NCBI GenBank assembly: GCA_029962745.1 | Contig: CM057156.1 | Coordinates: 28,539,791 to 28,603,790, forward strand | DNA length: 64,000 bases | Reading direction: 5' to 3' | Source of the DNA: Echinometra lucunter | Lineage: Eukaryota > Echinodermata > Echinoidea > Camarodonta > Echinometridae | Part shown: in pieces, positions 14,306 to 26,665 of the stretch | How positions within the stretch are numbered: the stretch's first letter is position 1 | Layout of the letters: every line of letters starts with the position of its first letter | The notes under the pieces: model-generated | Told to the model about the DNA's origin: nothing | Databases searched by the model: none | The model's input: the letters and a program-made list of their open reading frames with translations, nothing else | Program-made: the position numbers and the translations under genes

Positions 14306-14384
14306 GAACTTTTTTTATCCTTGATGCATAGGTCACCTGGTTCCATCAGCGAATGCGTTAAAAAAAGCTAGGTCCAATAACATT

Positions 14385-15990
14385 AATTTGTTTGTTTGAA
14401 ATTTATTTCTGCGTTCAACATATTCAACACAATACAACATAATCAATTATTACATAGTTTTTATACGTATACATTTTAGACACATGAATCATTTACAATC
14501 TTTTTCTGAATATAAAAAAAAGTATATGAAAAATATTATTTAACTGAATTTCAGAACGCAGGAGACCGTCGTCATGAGCGACCTGCTTGATGTTGACGAC
14601 GGCCTCAAGGTAAAAAAAAGCGACATGTAAAACTTACACATTTTTAAACAAGAGGTCATGAGGGTGCAGTGCAAGTGCAAGTGCAGTGCAAGTGCAATAG
14701 AGAAGGGGTCAAAATTCATTTAAGAGTAAAATTGATAAATAATATAAAAAATAAGTACAAGTATCGTCAATGTGGCGGATTTGAATACAATGATATTAGG
14801 TTGCGCTTCATAGTGGCTTTAAAGGAATAAAGTGAGGAACACATTTTTACAGTTGCGGGTAAATTGTTCCATAAGTCAGGGCCATGGTGTCTAATTGATT
14901 TATGAGTTATTAATAACTTTGGGTTTGTAAGGTGAAAATTTCCAGAAATACGGGTAGGGTATGTTTGAATTGTACTGTTTAAATCAAATAAATTTTGAAA
15001 TGAGGGGGGAAGTTGGTTGTTTTTGTATTTGAACATAAAAACTGCAACTTGCATGACATTCAAATCAGAAACCTTCAATGTTTTAAGCTTAAAGAATAGT
15101 GGATCAGAATGAGAAAAATAAGACGATCCTGTACAGATACGAAGAGCCCGCTTTTGTAAGTTGAGGATAGGATTGAGTTTGGTAATTCCACAGTTGGCCC
15201 AAACAATATTACAATATGTTATGTAAGGAAGTATTAGTGTATTTTAGAGTAAAAACAAAGTTACTCGTGGTAACATAAACTTTAACTTATGAATAATTCC
15301 CACGCCTCGAGAAATACATAGTGTAACATGATTTATGTGATCATTCCAAGTTAAATTTTCATCAATAATGACACCCAGGAATTTCGAACTCATCTTTTCT
15401 TCAATAGTATTGTTGTCAATGTTAATATTAATTGGATTATTATTCACATGGATATTGTTGTGGTTGAAATGTATAAAATGGGTTTTCTGGATATTGAGAG
15501 AAAGTTTATTGCATTTAAACCATTTCGAGACTTTTATTAATTCGGCATTCAAGGTATTTTCTAGAGACTTAAGGTTCTTATGAGAATAAAATATGTTAGT
15601 GTCATCTGCAAATAGGACAAAAGACAACAATGATGATGTATTGATTATATCATTGACGTATGATAAAAATAGAAGTGGACCCAGGATAGATCCCTGGGGG
15701 ACACCACATTTGACTGGAAGAGACCGTGAATTAATACCATTGAAAGTAACATACTGTTTTCGGTTGCTTAAATAACTTCTAAACCATAAGAGCGCTGAGC
15801 CCCGAACACCACAGGAATACAATTTGGAAAACAATATATCATGATTGAGAGTGTCGAAAGCTTTACTAAGGTCTAAAAAAATACCAATAATGTGTTCTTT
15901 TTTGGCCATGGCTTCTGTAATTTTATCATATATCTCGACCAGAGCTAGATCCGTGGAATGATTTTTTTCTAAAACCATACTGATTCCCTG
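14385..15990 (-). mobile_element. 5'-truncated non-LTR retrotransposon (LINE) with reverse transcriptase
   Basis: About 1.6 kb on the minus strand holds the reverse-transcriptase core, the C-terminal region and a 3' untranslated tail of about 380 bp, ending near a TTTGTTTGTTTGAAATTTA segment at 14,388. Endonuclease and N-terminal parts are absent. The RT similarity stops near 15,985, so this is a typical 5'-truncated insertion. The motif style (FADDT, and a C-terminal HHGPDLWNNLP) fits the Jockey/CR1/L2/Rex1 group; the exact clade is not assigned. No clear target duplication was found. Confidence 0.9.
14767..15978 (-). pseudogene. Reverse transcriptase of LINE, one in-frame stop and one frameshift
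   Basis: Read on the minus strand from 15,978 to 14,767, this is one continuous frame interrupted only by a TAA codon at 15,244-15,246. Visible RT features, numbered from the ATG at 15,978, are DLSKAFDTLNH (36-46), GVPQGSILGPLLF (92-104), the catalytic FADDT (123-127), KLSLNIQKT (158-166) and FLGVIIDENLTW (about 200-212). After the stop the same frame continues through NTLILPYITYCNIVWAN and KRALRICTG to SIRHHGPDLWNNLP near the C-terminus, then ends at 14,767. Upstream of the ATG the conserved QYGFRK block is in another frame: an A7 tract (T7 at 15,962-15,968 on +) where A6 would keep it in register indicates a 1-nt insertion. The enzyme would copy its RNA at the nicked target (target-primed reverse transcription). 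This copy cannot make a full protein. Confidence 0.93.
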
Positions 15991-16368
15991 GTAAAAACTT
16001 GAGACAGCTGTATCTAAGTCAGATATTGATTCGGCTATGATTTGTATATTGGAATTGGGAGATTTTTTCCTTCTTTTTTTTTTTTGTTCATAAAGGAATG
16101 AAAATTAAAGCAGTGTTACTGGAAAAATAACCATAGCCATAACTGCATATGATTATATTATATTATATAGTTATTTTTTGTAATTCAAAAAAAGGAGCTC
16201 GCTTTTCTTATTCATTATACTTAAATGGAAATAATATTAATAGCCCCTCTCCTCCCATGCAAGGCTAAAGCTTTAAGAGAAAGATGCACGCATATCATTA
16301 ATATGTTCTTTGTTTACATGAGTTACGAATTTGAATGTGGCGATTTTTATGATAAGCAATTATACATT
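15991..16368. other. Unrecognised AT-rich sequence
   Basis: Nothing recognised; it contains a T-rich run near 16,067-16,086. Confidence 0.5.
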
Positions 16369-16375
16369 CCCCCCC

Positions 16376-16412
<37 letters not shown>

Positions 16413-16422
16413 CCCCCCCCCC
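16369..16422. repeat. C-tract-(TC)15-C12 compound tract
   Basis: A C-rich run, 30 bp of TC, then 12 C. Confidence 0.95.
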
Positions 16423-16910
16423 TACTTTTATTCTTCCATTCAAAGTCGGGTAGGGACGGTAGTAATAAGAGTCTGGGGACATCTTAAAGCGCCAAAGGCC
16501 TACTCTGTCACACACTCACGCATCGGTGAGCAGTCTATATTCCGTCATGTCTGTGACATCAATCTCAAAATATCAAGAGCCCCGTTTGCTTTGGACAATG
16601 AACTCATCAGAAGGCTCGGGGAAACCCCTCAGTTTGTTCTTATACAATACATATGCATTAACCATACACGCGCTTGCAAAAAATACACCAGTGCCAATTT
16701 CACTTAAATTATTGATCCCCGTTGGGTGAATCGATAAATCAAGTAAAGGCAGCGATATACATTTCTCGTATTGATCGAAGCTAAATTCTTATAAAGGGCG
16801 AAAATGATCGCTACGTTTAACTTTGACATTCAGAAGTATTCAGCGCCATTTTGAGAAGCAGTGAGTAAAAATCAGATATCAAGAGTACACTTTCGCGCAG
16901 GAAAATTTGA

Positions 16911-17398
16911 ATGCATTGGTTAACATTGTTATGATTTTTAAAAAATCTTGTTTTGTTACTTGAAAATGGGATAAACATAAGGGTTATAGTGTAAAAATAC
17001 CAGTCTGAAAGTTTCAAAGTATAATATCCACAGGAAGTATTTTTAAATATCAAAAATGTGAACCAATGTTTGAAAAATATAGGAGGATCGGTTGCACAGA
17101 ATAGACATAAGGAGTGCGCATGCGCGTATGACTCACCTTACCGTACTGTGTGTATTGGCGTATCACGCGGCGGGAGGCACATAACGGCATTTTCAAATTC
17201 AAGCAAAGTGATCCTCTTAGTGATTGTCTCGTGAGACGAAGGATAATAAAATCGCCGTTTGCGTCTAACTTACACTCTTTCATTCCAAATTATGGTTGGT
17301 TTCAGGGTTTTTGAGTACAAATACAAGTACTCATACACATGTTTCATCTTAGCTTGAGAATTTTTTTAATCAGGTACTCACAAAGTTAGCCAATGCCT
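16911..17398 (-). mobile_element. TTAA-flanked non-autonomous DNA transposon, copy 1 (488 bp)
   Basis: This is the inverted counterpart of 60,348-60,838, and most of its length can be aligned by eye. Shared blocks include the CAGGAAGTA segment, the motif ATAATATCCACAGGAAGT, GCGTATCACGCGGCGG and the ends. The right end reads GTTAGCCAATGCCT followed by TTAA (17,399-17,402). The left end is ATGCATTGGTTAACATTGTT preceded by TTGA, a decayed TTAA. There is no transposase frame. The short terminal inverted repeats (AGRCATTGGYTAAC) plus the TTAA target suggest Kolobok or piggyBac relatives; the family assignment is inference. Confidence 0.8.
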
Positions 17399-17402
17399 TT
17401 AA

Positions 17403-19110
17403 GTAGAAATTTTTTCATCCGCTTGTGCACTTCACTTCATCGGAATTAAAGCCTAGACCTTTCTTGGTAAGTAAATCGGTATAAAAGATCGCATGCACGT
17501 CACTGGTCTCGCTCAAACGAGCTCACCGCATAGTCATATGAGAAGCAGATTTATTTCTTTAATTAGAAGGATCAAAGTAGTAATTTCATGTACATATTAG
17601 TTCTTGTAAGTTCATGAATTTGAATTTCTAGGCGATGATATTAAAGATTACCCTCAATGATGAACGAAATCCCTCGATCCTAATTACCATCTGGTTGCCA
17701 TAGAATCTTGATTCATAATCTCCAGTTTTCCCATGAATTGCGTATTTGCAAATAAATGTAAAACAAGTTAACAGACTCATTCGATTTCCATGAAACTGAA
17801 GAATTCTAGACTTATTTTTATCTCCATAATTAGGAATTTTTCTGAAGGCAGCTTAAGAGATTCATAGGAATGATCAAACTGATTCCCTTTAATAGAGTAC
17901 CAAAGATATACGTTTATGCATCCACAGCTGTACACATACATGCTTAATAATAATATATATGTTAAGGTGTGCGTGTGTGTGTGAGTGTGCGTGTGTGTGT
18001 GTGTATGTATAGTGTTGTCAATACAATCTGGTGTTTAAAAATGCCACAAACCTTGAAAGAACATGCACACTGCAAAGGCGCTCCTCATTTTGGCAGGCGG
18101 ATCGAAGAGGGGTACAAAGGCGACGCCCGCTTCTATATTACTATACTATCTGCTCAATTCATAAATTTCTACAGTTCAAATGCTCCTGGAACCTTATGTC
18201 CGCCCTTTCTCATCCCCATGATTCACAACATAATCGATCGCGATATATTTTCTGCTAAGAACATATTGAAAGGCGGTTGATGCAATAGTAAGTCATTATA
18301 TTTGCATCATATCTGCCGAAATGTATAAGTTTTGAGACTCATTTTCACGAAAAGAATTCAAAAAGAGAGGATTAATAGAAAAAAAATCTGTTGTGTGTTT
18401 GTGGCTGTTTTTTCTTTTTCCAACCCTCTAAAAAAAATGGGACCCGCCATTGCGTTTAATGTGTGGGCAGGAAACTTGTTTTTACCCGGAGCGGGGTAAA
18501 CTTGATTCTACATGTGTCCTAGTTCTGTCGCAACGGATCAAGGAGTCGCAATCACCTGTTGAAAGTCATCAAGGATTGGGGACTTGAGCGGCAAATGCTT
18601 TACTCTTCCCGCTCGATTATGTCCATCAGGTTTTATGTGGATCGAAGGCTTAACGCAGAGGAAACGAGGTCAAAGCTTTCAGGAACAGCCAAAGCAGACG
18701 GTCCAGGCTGTGCAAACTTCACCCATGCATGTGTGTTCGTTGCACAAGGGATTTCTGAATGGGAGAGGTAACCTTTAGGCCTTATACTACACATAAAGTC
18801 CGAATCACACCTCTCACCTTTAAGACAGTTGGGGTAGAGAAAAGTGCAATTTGAAAGGAAACATCATTGATATCTCTCCTCTGCTAATGATATGAAATAC
18901 GGTTTAGGGTTTTAGGAATTGTTTTACACAGGTCCGGTTATTATTTCCCGCGCTTTGTGTCATTTTCAACATGTTCATGGAAGTGATACCCTTCCGAAAC
19001 CACATTCACCACGAAGGCCCACGTAAAGCAGTTTAAAATTCTCAAATCGAACAGTCGAATAGCTTGTTATATCCAACATTCTAATGTTTTTTTTTTCTTT
19101 TTTCTTACTT
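17403..19110. other. Unrecognised non-coding sequence
   Basis: It contains a (GT)n-rich tract at about 17,967-18,008. A 70-codon open frame at 18,559-18,771 is not recognisable as a family. Confidence 0.5.
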
Positions 19111-19113
19111 TTC

Positions 19114-19392
19114 TTACTTTTTTTTATTCACCAGACGCCCTCTAAACATCTCAAAGGTTATGGAGACCGGGCATTCTCATCTAATTGCTCCACGCCCTCC
19201 CATCATTATCTTCGCGAAATTGACAGCCTAGACTGTTTCAAAGCTTCGCTCAAGACTCTATCATCAAACAGTTAAATGCTAACTTTACTGGAGGAGTCTG
19301 CGCCTGTGAATGCTTTTAAAAAGATGATATATGGCACCATACAAACATGCCAAATGGTGTGAATCATCATCATCATCACCATCACCTTCTTC
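19114..19392 (+). mobile_element. LINE C-terminal remnant plus 3' tail ending in (ATC)n
   Basis: Within the + frame at 19,084-19,275 is a stretch containing YGDRAFS, then REIDSLDCFKASLKT. This matches the usual end of CR1/L2-type ORF2 (a YGDRAFS block, a W/N/LP block, then DSLDxFKxxLKT). The W-N-LP block itself is missing or out of frame, so the copy is decayed. After the stop comes a tail with TGTGAATGCTTTTAAAA and GTGAATCATCATCATC, also seen in diverged form at 30.75-30.85 kb. Confidence 0.6.
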
Positions 19393-22159
19393 TTGCTATT
19401 AGCTTTTAAGCCAATATTACGGCATTCTCTGAAAACTAAACTAAAACACTCATCTTCTTCTCTCGATTTCTAGCCCCTTTGAAATATCTCAGTTTTACCC
19501 GAGTCTTCATGATATTTGTATTTTATGTGGATGGTAAATGCAGAGGCTTAAGCATGAGCCTCGTTTAAAACACAACAGTTTGATGATTAAAACGTGTTTC
19601 TCATTTAATAAGGTTTCCCACACAATACCTTCTCATATTTATTTGCATTATGCAATAAAAAAAACCCCAGAGAGTAACAGAGATGGTGACAGGAAAAGCA
19701 ATCCTCCCCTTTTAGAGGTTAAAGATATTTAGTTCGAAATAACATTCAGATTTATCAGCTGTCCTGATATGAAACAGAGGGGATTACCTCATGTCGGTAT
19801 AGTTTCGATAGTAGATATGTTGCAGAAATTAGACATGTTACTGCAACAATCAACATGTGTCGTCTATATTATATTAAAAAAAATATGAAGTTACTCGACC
19901 GAGGATAGACTGTAAACAAAATAATGCACCAATTTTCATTATTGGGTTATTAAATGATTTTTTCCAATGGTAAAACTTGATTCCCGTGCTTAATACTTTT
20001 TTAGACGTGCTAGTTTATCTCTCAGTGCCTGGCCTTCTCTCTCTCCCTTTTCCATTATCTAACTCTCCTTTTCCATAATTTCTCTATCCCTAACCCATCC
20101 CCTCACAAGAAGGAATTATGAAATAAACGAGACCCAAGCAGCCATGCGGGGCCATACTTACGGAATCGCTTGAGGCTTTTGGCGGATATGTCGGCGGAAT
20201 AATATTAAAAGACCAAATGTACATGACAGCAATATCAATGCTCAAACTATGTTCATGAGCGTGACATGGAAATTGTAAAACATTTCAACTCATCTGCGAA
20301 TGATTATCAGACACATAAATAATGTGATCAATATATTTGCATGTCTTCGATTTTAGGCACGAACTGCTTACCAATATCTCATTGCGCTGCCCGTCTTAAA
20401 TTACCATTTCTTTTTTCCTTCTTTTACATCATCAAAATATACTTCTTTTTTTAAACTGTGCGTTGTTAGATCTTGCCCCTGACGCTTTTTAGGCTTAACT
20501 TTAGGATTTAATCCAAGTTTTTGACCCAGATTTTTCCAGGAATGGAGATTGTATCCTCATACTCCAACATAACGTCGCTCGACGTGTAGGATTTCCCCCT
20601 TCCCATTCATTGCTTTCTCCTTCAATTCAATCAGCGTCTTGGAACTCACTTAAATTACTCCACTCCCTTCCATGCAGTCGACTTTCAAGTATCTCATTCA
20701 ACTACTCGAATTACGTGCCACCTTTTTCTCCATAACATCACTAGTCGGTGTTTTTTCTCGCCTAACTTTACCCGATCAACTCTCCCGCCCCTTCTCCCTC
20801 TCAGTGGTCCCCAGGTGATCACCCCTCTGGTGAGCATTGAAATCAGCGAGGGGATGCTAACCTATTACACCCGCGGAATTTTCCCAGGTACGTTTTCCTT
20901 TTTTTCCCTACATCACAAATGACGTCGCCATTATCATCAGAGAGTTCTATTTAGTCAGACAATGCCTTAATGCAAGCGGTTTTCTTGTTCTTATGCCCTG
21001 TCTTTTCCATTCGCTTGGTTTAGTTATGATTTGTGGGCGAATCAGCATCAGGGCGAGGTAACGGAGAAAGTGCCGAAGGGGAGGATAGGACGGATATAGA
21101 GGCGAGAATATCGCGCTCTGTTTAAAAAGAATAAATCCATGTCTTATATGCAAACATTTTATTAGCCACATTCGCCAAAGTCACCATACCTAATATATCA
21201 CCCGAGAACTTCACCATGCGTGATTGGGTCACTGATGATTCTAATCTGCTTGGAAAGAAAGACATTATGTGAAAAGCTTGATCCCTGAACATGAAACTGA
21301 GTGTATGTCTACAATTCAAAATGTTAGTGAGGGATTAGAGAGCGAATTCCTCGGGGGGGGGGGGGGGGGGGCTAACTGACGCTATCCGAAATTGTTATAG
21401 GAGATATTCATAACTTGATGTCATTTTTGTAATCACTAAAAGACTAGTTTAAGGCTTCTTTTCTAGATTCGGATTTGGTTCTATTCATCACTAAAGTGTA
21501 CCAATCAGTCCTATACGTTTTGCTATATACGTTACGGGTTCCATCTCACTATATACTATATCCAAAGTAAAGTTTCAAAAATTACTTCTATAAAGAAATA
21601 TTGTGAGTTCAGATTATTCAAAATTAACAGAAAATTGACTGATTGGGAAGACTAGTAGACATGCACGTACAATCGCGCATGAATTAGGGGTTTGCGGAAT
21701 ATTATTGAAAAGCCATTCGATTCCGTGCGCTATATAATCTTATGCTATCTTCAATTTTCTTCAAGCTCCTATGCCTGGTAAAGTTTTAGCAGGGTTATAT
21801 CATACAGGCTAGCTATACACCAATTACATGAATTATGTTTTTCATTGGTAGATTTTAAACTTCGTTCTTTATCCAGCCTACTTCACTCTCCTGTCATATT
21901 TAAAGGTAGCGTCAACTTCATTCAATACACGAACTTCTAAATGCATGGGACAGCTTCATCATAGATAAATGTTTCTCTTACTCGTATAAAAAAAAAAAAG
22001 ATGCCCGAATTTTCCTTCAAATGGTACGTGGCACTTGCCTCGGGCGAGTCAAATGTATTTTCGCATTAATTAGGCCACCCCATCTCCTGGTCGTTCTCTC
22101 TATTTATACTTGCCCACATCATCTTATCCAAATATTCCTTCTCCTCCTGTCTCCCCTGT
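19393..22159. other. Unrecognised non-coding sequence
   Basis: A G19 homopolymer lies at 21,353-21,371. Nothing else is recognised. Confidence 0.5.
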
Positions 22160-22222
22160 CCCCCCCCCCCCCATCTCTCTCTCTCAACCACAGACACAGA
22201 GACACACACACACACACACACT
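22160..22222. repeat. C-tract, (TC)n and (CA)n compound tract
   Basis: A C13 tract, a TC run, then about ten CA dinucleotides (about 22,202-22,222). Confidence 0.9.
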
Positions 22223-23834
22223 CACCCGCACACTCTCTATCTCATTGTGTTGTTCTCCCTCCCTTTAACTCATTAAATTGAGAAGATAGGCCGTTACATT
22301 TCCCTAGGTTGCTCATTACTGATCTGTAATCACTCTCCTGCTACTACTTACCGTAAGTCGACACTCAATAAGGATTCAAGCCCGAGTATCTTTCCACAGC
22401 CTTTTTCTTCCACAGTATTTTCCTCCTGTGAGAAGACAAATAAGATTAAAATAAACTCTTGAGTGAGGGTATAATAAAGAAGCCCTGATAGGCAATGAAG
22501 CTTAAATTGATTCTATTTACCTAAGACGGAGCTACTCATCTTGCGTCGTGTATCTACTCGACTGATATGGGTCAGTCTTACGATTGACAGAATAATGAGG
22601 AGAATACCTCAAACACGCGATTGATTCTTCTTCTTCTTCTTCTCCTCCTCCTAGTCTTCGCCTGCTATTTTTGAGATGAACGCAATACAGCTTATGCAAA
22701 AAAAAAAAAAAATCAGCCGGTATAAAGGTGGTAATTTCGCTTTTCCAGTGTCGGTTCCAAGAGAGTATATCGGGGTGTGGGTACACAACTTAAATGGTGG
22801 ATGATACAGCTAGAAATATAATAACATTGCTACAATAGGATGTTGAATCACTTTCCGAACTGCAAATACCACCATGGCTTTACTCTATTCCTGGATATTA
22901 AAGCTCACAATTTTATGAACATTACCATGGTAGTATGAATGGCGATAATGTCATCGTCATATTCATCGTAATCACTTTGATAGTCGCCTTTTCTATATTG
23001 CTTTATTTTTTAAAAATGAGTGATTCGTCTTCTCTTTTTACACAGTCTCTAAAACAAACTTTTGGAGTGGACGAGTAAATATAAAGAACGTTCATTTATT
23101 TCAACTGTTCTTGAAAGCTCTAAATTCTAACGATTTGGAGAAAATAAGAATTAAAAAATTACCACTTATCAGTGTTTATAGTTATCTGCTATATATCAAA
23201 GGTACGGGTATGACCTTTAATAGATAATTTAGACCAAATCCCCCCCCCCCCCCCCCCACCGAAAAAAAAAAAATAAATAAATAATAAAGAACAAAGAGAA
23301 AATTTAGAAATCAGTTTCCATTTCGAAATTGGTAACTATAATGGTGATAAAAATTCGTGTTTTTATTTCATATGAATTATCACGTATATTGCTCATTTTA
23401 TTCAATTATTCAGTTATTATTGAATTTTGCTTCCAGAAATATCCCATCTAGGTGATAAAAAGGGGCATAATTAAGATTGGCACTCGTGACGCTGCTTTTG
23501 ATATATGACATTTTGAGTTGAGTCAGTTCAATTACGATCGTGCCTAATTCATATCCCTTCTTGCCAGTGATCTTCTATTTAAATTTTTAAAGCACGAAAG
23601 ACAAGACCCATTTCACCCAGATTCGTTAAACAAAGTGAGTTCGTCTAAAATTTAATGCCTTTTTAAAAATTTTCATTTCGTTCATTACTTCTAGTTTCAT
23701 ATTTCTCCCACTAGACGCAATCAACATTCATATTTTTTTTCCTTCCTGAGAAAACACAGATAATTCATAATCTTGCACTCCTTAATTCAAATGTCGGACA
23801 GTATGACACGGCGACTTACATCCCATAGCCTGCC
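22223..23834. other. Unrecognised non-coding sequence
   Basis: It contains (TTC)n near 22,626-22,652, poly-A near 22,699-22,712 and a C run near 23,240-23,257 followed by A-rich sequence. No gene is supported. Confidence 0.5.
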
Positions 23835-23907
23835 AATCTGTAAAGCGCTTAGAGACGTCGTTCCGATATGATAAGCGCTATATAAAAGCGGATTATTATT
23901 ATTATTA
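23835..23907 (+). mobile_element. SINE/LINE 3' tail ending in (ATT)n
   Basis: It carries CTGTAAAGCGCTTAGAGAC and, downstream, AAGCGCTATATAAAAGCGG, running straight into ATT repeats. This short AGCGCTATATAAA-(ATT)n ending is a widespread 3' tail of invertebrate SINEs and their partner LINEs. No tRNA-like head is visible, so the copy is truncated. Confidence 0.6.
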
Positions 23908-26249
23908 CTGATAAATTTTATCATGGTTAATAGTATGTTGACCGTTGATACCAATCTTCAGCGAAGGTATTCCCGAGTTTAATGAAATTTGCACTTTATG
24001 TAAATTCACAGCTATACAGAGTTAATCAGCTTTTAGACATGATATATATTCTCTTTCCCATTTCTTCATTTTTCTCCATATTCTCTTTTTTCTCTTCCTC
24101 TCTTTTTCTGTCCAAAGACAAAATGCTTTCCTAAACGAGAGCACTTTATTGATAGTTTCAATTGCTGATAACTTAACTACCACACCACACTTCCGCATCA
24201 GTATTCCTCCTTTTTTTCTAATGTACCCTTTTACTTCTTATAACTGAGTTTTATATGCATTAGGATTTGAAATTTGTTTTGTATTATGTTTTCGCCACGT
24301 CTAATAATCAATGTGTTTATTTGTACTGAATTCGTGGCACGTATGCCTCCTATGGGGAATTTCATGTTTCTTATTGTGTTTCGAAGGGAACTTGAGACAG
24401 TGTTCAATTTAGGAGATTGTGCCTTTCCATTACTGTTGATTATTTTGCCTTGTGGGAGAACAGGAATAGATGGGTAATCACGAACCTTCCTAGATCATTC
24501 CTTTTTCTCTACTACTCTTCACCCTAGCCACAAAAATACTCCTAAAAAAACCCTTTCTTTGTACGAGTTTGTTTTAAAAAAGGGGGGAGAAAAAAGAACC
24601 GCTTGATCTTCTGGGCCCGTTTTTCTAATTAAAGATAATTTAAACCAAGTACAGGTTTTGAGCTTCATCTAGGTCGGTTTTTATGAAAATACCTCTTAGA
24701 CTTATTCTAACCCGAAGCTTTCTTACTGATCAACTCTCTGAGTTTTAACATGATCATCAAAGCATCGGGTGTCACTTATACAAATGCAGTAAAGGATATC
24801 GAGTAATTTTTTTATCACCCTTGCTCTCTCGACTCACAGCAAATGATCTTAGCAAAAAGCTGCGTTAATGAAGTTTTGGACTTCATAATCTTTCCAATAA
24901 AAACTTTTTTTCAGAAGAATTAGTCATTATATACTTTCCCATCCTATATTTGTTCATGTTTCAATCATTCCCTAACGTGCCGAATATTCTCGAAAAGATG
25001 ATAAATCCAGAAGCCTAAATTCCGTCTTCGAAAGTGCTGAAAATACATACAAGCGAAGTTGATATTTCATTTCATAATGCAAGTTCATCTTAGGCTGCAA
25101 TCAGTGACATTTAATGACCTCCGGAGAAGGCGGCGCGGAAAGGCGTCAAGACCTAACATCCAACGAAGTACGCCAAAAACCACTTTGCCTATGGCAAGAA
25201 GTCAGGAAATTAGAAAAATAAATTTAACCGTTTTTGTTTGTCTCGTCTATACTGTCGGCAAGAGAGCGGAAATTAGACAAAGTTGCCGATTCGTCAGTCC
25301 AGGGAGTTGTTTCTTAATTCAACTAAGTATCCACGTGAACCCTGTTAACCCATTCAGAACCCCCGGGTTACAATTACAAAAGACCAAACACTCTCCTAAC
25401 AGAACCATTTATTATATTTTCAATTAAATGTTGTTCAATATAAGTTTTCCGTTCATGTTCTTTGCATCAAACAGGCCATGGCAGCTTTGAAACCAATAGC
25501 TAAGATCATACAGGAATGACTGAGAGCTCTTCGGGATTTTCCATTTAAACAGCTTATTATGAACTACTCTGGCGTATACAAAGTGCCAAAATAATTTTTC
25601 TTGTTTCGGTACTTCAATTTTCTTTCCTTCTTTATTTTCGTTTTTTTTTTTCTTTTGCCTTTCTTTTTCTTTTTCTTCCTTTGTACATTCATGCAGTGCC
25701 TCAGTGATTACTTACGCCTGCAAAATATCATTTTATTCTATTAAAATTGGAATTAGAAGTAAATTAAGCCTACTGCAAAGGCTTCTTTGCAATCTGAGAC
25801 ACCTATCTTCTATTGCACAGTACTTATACTTGGGGTGAACTATTTCCTTAGTTTCCCATCATTTTTTTTTCATAACGATTATCAGAAGAGTCAGCAGCAT
25901 AGCTAGAAAAGAAGATATATAACAAAAAATACTGTATTATCCACAACGCCAGTGCGAACAGTTCCTACAGCATCTAGCCGGCGAAGCTACCTGACTAAAC
26001 AAAATCCCCTTCAAGATGCCGCCTCGGAGTTGCATTATCAGATTTCTCTCTGTTTAATTCTAGATGACCTGCTTTCTTCTGTTTAATCGGGCTTAGAATG
26101 CCGCGATCAAATCAACTCTCATAATTATATTCCCTTTGACAAGTGACAAAAAGATAGATGATATGAAGCTAGGCGGTGACAAATTTGAAATGCTGAGATT
26201 CACCCAATATGCCCAGGACAAAGTGGAAGCAAGAGTGGTCGACAAGCTA
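23908..26249. other. Unrecognised non-coding sequence
   Basis: No gene is supported. The 122-codon frame at 25,059-25,427 lacks recognisable motifs. Confidence 0.45.
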
Positions 26250-26253
26250 TTAA

Positions 26254-26661
26254 CCCATTCGTGACAGGAATTATTTAAAGCCTAATTTGATCAGCTTTTA
26301 TTCTTCAAATTGGCAACACCAACATTTTTATTTTAGTGCTACATTTTTCTTATAAAACGTCATGTATCTGAAATGAATAGAAATTGACAGAAATTATGAT
26401 AAGAAGTCCAAAAGTTGCCAATTTGCAGGGGAAAATGGTGATTTTAAACTTTCTATCACATTGCCAATTTAAGGATTTTATTGCTCATTTTCCTTTTAAA
26501 AAATTTCAGCATCAAACAACAAATATTGACGCAACCAAAATGCGCACAGTTTGTGTAGAATTTTTTGCTCTTTCTGTTCATGTATTTGGTATGATTTTTA
26601 GGGCTTTGCATCAAAAGATATTACGCCAAACCACAAAATGTGGACCTCTGTCACGAATGGG
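26254..26661. mobile_element. piggyBac-type MITE (408 bp)
   Basis: Perfect 14-bp terminal inverted repeats CCCATTCGTGACAG are each flanked by TTAA (26,250-26,253 and 26,662-26,665). A TTAA target duplication with ends beginning CCC is characteristic of the piggyBac superfamily. The interior is AT-rich; the 93-codon frame inside it is not a transposase, so the copy would depend on a transposase supplied elsewhere. Confidence 0.88.
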
Positions 26662-26665
26662 TTAA

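Noticed and set aside
25059..25427. 122-codon frame with an Arg-rich patch
   Set aside because: No family resemblance, no neighbouring exon signals; it could be chance.
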